Shown here: positions 5,509-7,303 of the stretch, piece after piece | Layout: every line of letters begins with the position of its first letter | How positions within the stretch are numbered: the stretch's first letter is position 1 | Assembly: GCA_047603135.1 (NCBI GenBank) | Contig: JBLKOW010000055.1 | Span: 1-7,303, forward strand | DNA from: JACJVV01 sp047603135 | GTDB lineage: Archaea > Nanobdellota > Nanobdellia > Woesearchaeales > JACJVV01 | DNA: 7,303 nucleotides | Direction of reading: 5' to 3' | Made by a program: the position numbers and the translations under genes | The notes under the pieces: generated by a model | What the model was told of the DNA's origin: nothing | The model's database searches: none | The model's input: only the letters and a program-made list of their open reading frames with translations

Positions 5509-6588
5509 ATGAATGAGCATAAGCGATTATTAATTTTTTTAATAGTTTGTATAAGCATTTTACTTCTTCTTGCTCTTTATATGTTTAGGCCTTTAGTTAA
5601 TGTTTTATTACTTGGTATTATTTTCTCATATCTTTTTTACCCAGTGTACAAATTTTTAGTTGCAAAAACAGGTATGAAGCGTATTTCATCTTTTTTTGTC
5701 TGTGTTCTTTTTATTGTGGTTATAACTGTGCCAATGGTTTTAGCGATTAATACATTAACACGTGATGTTTTTTTGGTGAGTGGTGCTCTTCAAAATTTAG
5801 ATTCATTTGAGTATATTACAAGTCCTGATTGTGATGATGAAAATAGATTCTGTGCAACATACAAAACGTTTGTGGCAAATAAGGCAATTAAGTCTGCAGT
5901 AGATGATTCAATTACTGCATTTTCTGCAAGTTTGCGTCGATATTTTGGAAATTTAATATTACAAGTTCCTATGTTTTTGTTATATGCTTTAATCATTATT
6001 TTTATGATGTACTATCTTTTAATTGATGGGCGAAAAATTTTAGATAAACTTTATTTGCTCATACCTATTGCACCTAAACATAAAGATATTTTCTTTGCGA
6101 ATTCTGATAAGTTTTTGGGAGGAATTTTATTTGGAAGTATTTTTGTTGCAGCGATTCAAGGTATTTTAGGCGGACTTGGTTTTTTTGTTGTTGGAATAAA
6201 TTCACCGATTTTGTGGGGTTTTATTATGTTTATTTTTGCGATTGTGCCGCTTGTAGGACCTGTATTTATTTGGCTTCCAGCTGGTATAATCTTACTTGTT
6301 ACTTCTTGGACTGCAGGTGATATGTTTGGTGTGTGGAAAGCTGTTGGATTATTATTATATGGAGCTTTTGTGGTAAGTTCTATTGATAATATTTTACGTC
6401 CAAAAGTAGTTTCAAGATACACTAATATTCATCCGCTCTTGGTTTTTTTAGGGGTGTTTGGTGGGATTTTTGTGTTTGGTATGGCAGGTTTAATTATTGG
6501 TCCGCTTATTCTTGGAATGCTTATGACGCTGATTTCTATTTATGAATCTGAATTTGTTTCTAAGAAAGAAAAAGATACTGCGCCGTGA
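5509..6588 (+). CDS. AI-2E/PerM-family (UPF0118) multi-pass membrane protein
   Basis: A 359-residue integral membrane protein of the AI-2E family transporter group (TqsA/PerM/UPF0118). Members include autoinducer-2 exporters and Na+(Li+)/H+ antiporters; the substrate cannot be told here. Hydrophobic segments lie roughly at 6-27, 30-48, 60-83, 152-173, 200-235, 237-272 and 274-295, with a final pair at 307-345, the 7-8 span pattern of the family. The conserved DNILRPK motif is at 293-299, followed by the last helices rich in G-I-F-V-F-G-x-x-G-L-I-x-G-P-L. The polar loop around 95-145 has C108 and C115, possibly a disulfide if extracellular. The C-terminal tail is charged (SKKEKD). ATG 5509 is preferred over TTG 5470: the BRE/TATA pair lies 25 bp ahead of it, and the extra 13 residues are polar and unlike a family N-terminus. 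The gene stands alone, divergent from metG. Confidence 0.9.
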   Translation: MNEHKRLLIFLIVCISILLLLALYMFRPLVNVLLLGIIFSYLFYPVYKFLVAKTGMKRISSFFVCVLFIVVITVPMVLAINTLTRDVFLVSGALQNLDSFEYITSPDCDDENRFCATYKTFVANKAIKSAVDDSITAFSASLRRYFGNLILQVPMFLLYALIIIFMMYYLLIDGRKILDKLYLLIPIAPKHKDIFFANSDKFLGGILFGSIFVAAIQGILGGLGFFVVGINSPILWGFIMFIFAIVPLVGPVFIWLPAGIILLVTSWTAGDMFGVWKAVGLLLYGAFVVSSIDNILRPKVVSRYTNIHPLLVFLGVFGGIFVFGMAGLIIGPLILGMLMTLISIYESEFVSKKEKDTAP

Positions 6589-6599
6589 TTTGGGTTTGG

Positions 6600-6668
6600 T
6601 TTTTTGTTGTTTGTGTAGAGGTAGATTAAGAATTTGTTTGGTTTACTTACAATTGTTTTTAATTTTTT
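6600..6668 (+). terminator. Oligo-T terminator region after the AI-2E family gene
   Basis: The 97-bp gap between two convergent genes has plus-strand T6 at 6600-6605, T5 at 6656-6660 and T6 at 6663-6668, with other T-rich bases between. No GC-rich stem is seen. This fits archaeal T-tract termination of the plus-strand gene. There is no matching minus-strand T-tract in the gap. The nearest for the S-layer gene is a pyrimidine-rich stretch at 6562-6575 inside the end of the AI-2E family gene. Confidence 0.55.
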
Positions 6669-6685
6669 GTTATATATGCAGAAAT

Positions 6686-7303
6686 TTATCTAATTGTTCG
6701 CTGAGTAATTACTGCTGAAGAAATTCTAAAACTTGAACCAACAAAATTTGGTCTGTAGCCATGATGGTTGCTTGCTATTTGCGCAGCAGTCATGGTATCA
6801 TCAGCACTATATCCTGCAACGAGCATAATAATGCCTCTCCCATTAGGATATACTCGTATATAGCCACTTCCAGGGATAAAGTCTTGAGCACAGTCTATAG
6901 GGTTATTCATGACGTGTGCTGCAACCCAGTTGACACATGGTCCGCCAACAACAATTAAGTTTCTATCACGAATACTTGTTCTATTAAGTGATGTGTCTAA
7001 TAGTGTTGGTGCAACACCTGATTTTCCTTGAGTTTTCTTTAAGAAAACATCCATGTATAAGTCACGTAATTCTTCATATGTATTTCCATGTGTTTCAATT
7101 TCAAAGTTTCGGGATCCCTGTGTTCTTGAGTATATTTCTAAGTCCTCTTGGAGCGAATTTGCAATTTCAACTGCTGCAATGACATCAGATGTTGCAGCGA
7201 ACTCACCAATGACAAATTCTACATTCATAAGGTCATTTCGAAAGAACATTTCAGGATAGTTTTCAAGATCAGCGCTCATAACAGCTGTTGTTATTGTTGT
7301 TAT
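6686..7303 (-). CDS. S-layer domain protein, 3' part (N-terminus outside window)
   Basis: 205 residues are visible, and the frame is open to the window edge. Counting from the ATG at 7277-7279, residues 3-43 (D-L-E-N-Y-P-E-M-F-F then V-I-G-E-F-A-A-T-S-D-V-I-A-A-V) match the start of archaeal S-layer proteins just after the signal peptide. Residues 107-130 (N-L-I-V-V-G-G-P-C-V-N ... C) and 152-162 (M-L-V-A-G-Y-S-A-D-D-T) match the S_layer_C pattern. That ATG is probably not the start: the in-frame codons upstream (ITTITTAV) read as the end of a secretion signal, with cleavage likely after the Ser-Ala before Asp-Leu-Glu. The true start then lies beyond 7303. C115 and C130 could form a disulfide outside the cell. 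The two conserved halves are joined by only about 60 residues, so this is a compact member rather than a full-length lattice protein. It may be a surface protein of the envelope; its exact role is unknown. It is convergent with the AI-2E family gene. Confidence 0.85.
   Translation of the reverse strand: MTTITTAVMSADLENYPEMFFRNDLMNVEFVIGEFAATSDVIAAVEIANSLQEDLEIYSRTQGSRNFEIETHGNTYEELRDLYMDVFLKKTQGKSGVAPTLLDTSLNRTSIRDRNLIVVGGPCVNWVAAHVMNNPIDCAQDFIPGSGYIRVYPNGRGIIMLVAGYSADDTMTAAQIASNHHGYRPNFVGSSFRISSAVITQRTIR

Noticed and set aside
6156..6422. 88-codon open frame on the minus strand
   Set aside because: Antisense to the conserved membrane helices of the AI-2E family protein; proline/threonine-rich shadow translation.
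6761..7259. Three plus-strand open frames of 64-68 codons
   Set aside because: Antisense to the S-layer-domain gene, whose frame carries the recognisable motifs.

Overview
The window looks like a piece of an AT-rich archaeal chromosome, most likely from a DPANN lineage of the Woesearchaeota/Pacearchaeota type. Three lines point there. First, the gene families: an archaeal DUF357 protein, an S-layer domain protein, and an archaeal/bacterial-style MetRS. Second, the promoters: archaeal TATA/BRE-like boxes lie about 25-28 bp ahead of several start codons, implying leaderless mRNAs. Third, oligo-T tracts without GC-rich stems follow gene ends. The phylum is an inference; only 'archaeon' is well supported.

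Layout. At 22-321 (+) is a small DUF357 protein, closed by three T-tracts. At 397-2391 (+) is a Ski2/Mtr4-class DExH RNA helicase with a DSHCT-like C-terminus and its own TATA box. Only 4 bp separate it from a convergent type II toxin-antitoxin pair on the minus strand: a ribbon-helix-helix-like antitoxin (2736-2957) and a MazF/PemK-type toxin (2396-2734). Their genes are 1 nt apart, and a 20-bp near-perfect palindrome sits between the TATA box and the antitoxin start. A gene-poor stretch follows (2958-3333). It holds two inverted repeats, T-tracts and a short helix-turn-helix-like peptide remnant. At 3334-5415 (-) is methionyl-tRNA synthetase with a fused C-terminal tRNA-binding OB domain. 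It is divergent from an AI-2E/PerM-family membrane protein (5509-6588, +), and the two promoters lie within about 35 bp. At the right edge, 6686-7303 (-) is the 3' part of a compact S-layer-domain protein that runs off the window.

Functionally this is mostly housekeeping: RNA unwinding or decay, tRNA charging, a membrane transporter and a cell-surface protein. The only clear accessory module is the toxin-antitoxin pair with its adjoining non-coding DNA. I see no CRISPR array, rRNA, tRNA or intact mobile element. No system here can be claimed as wholly new. The spots most worth a second look are the toxin-antitoxin operator with the structured intergenic DNA beside it, the compact arch-less Ski2-like helicase, and the C-terminal tail of MetRS.
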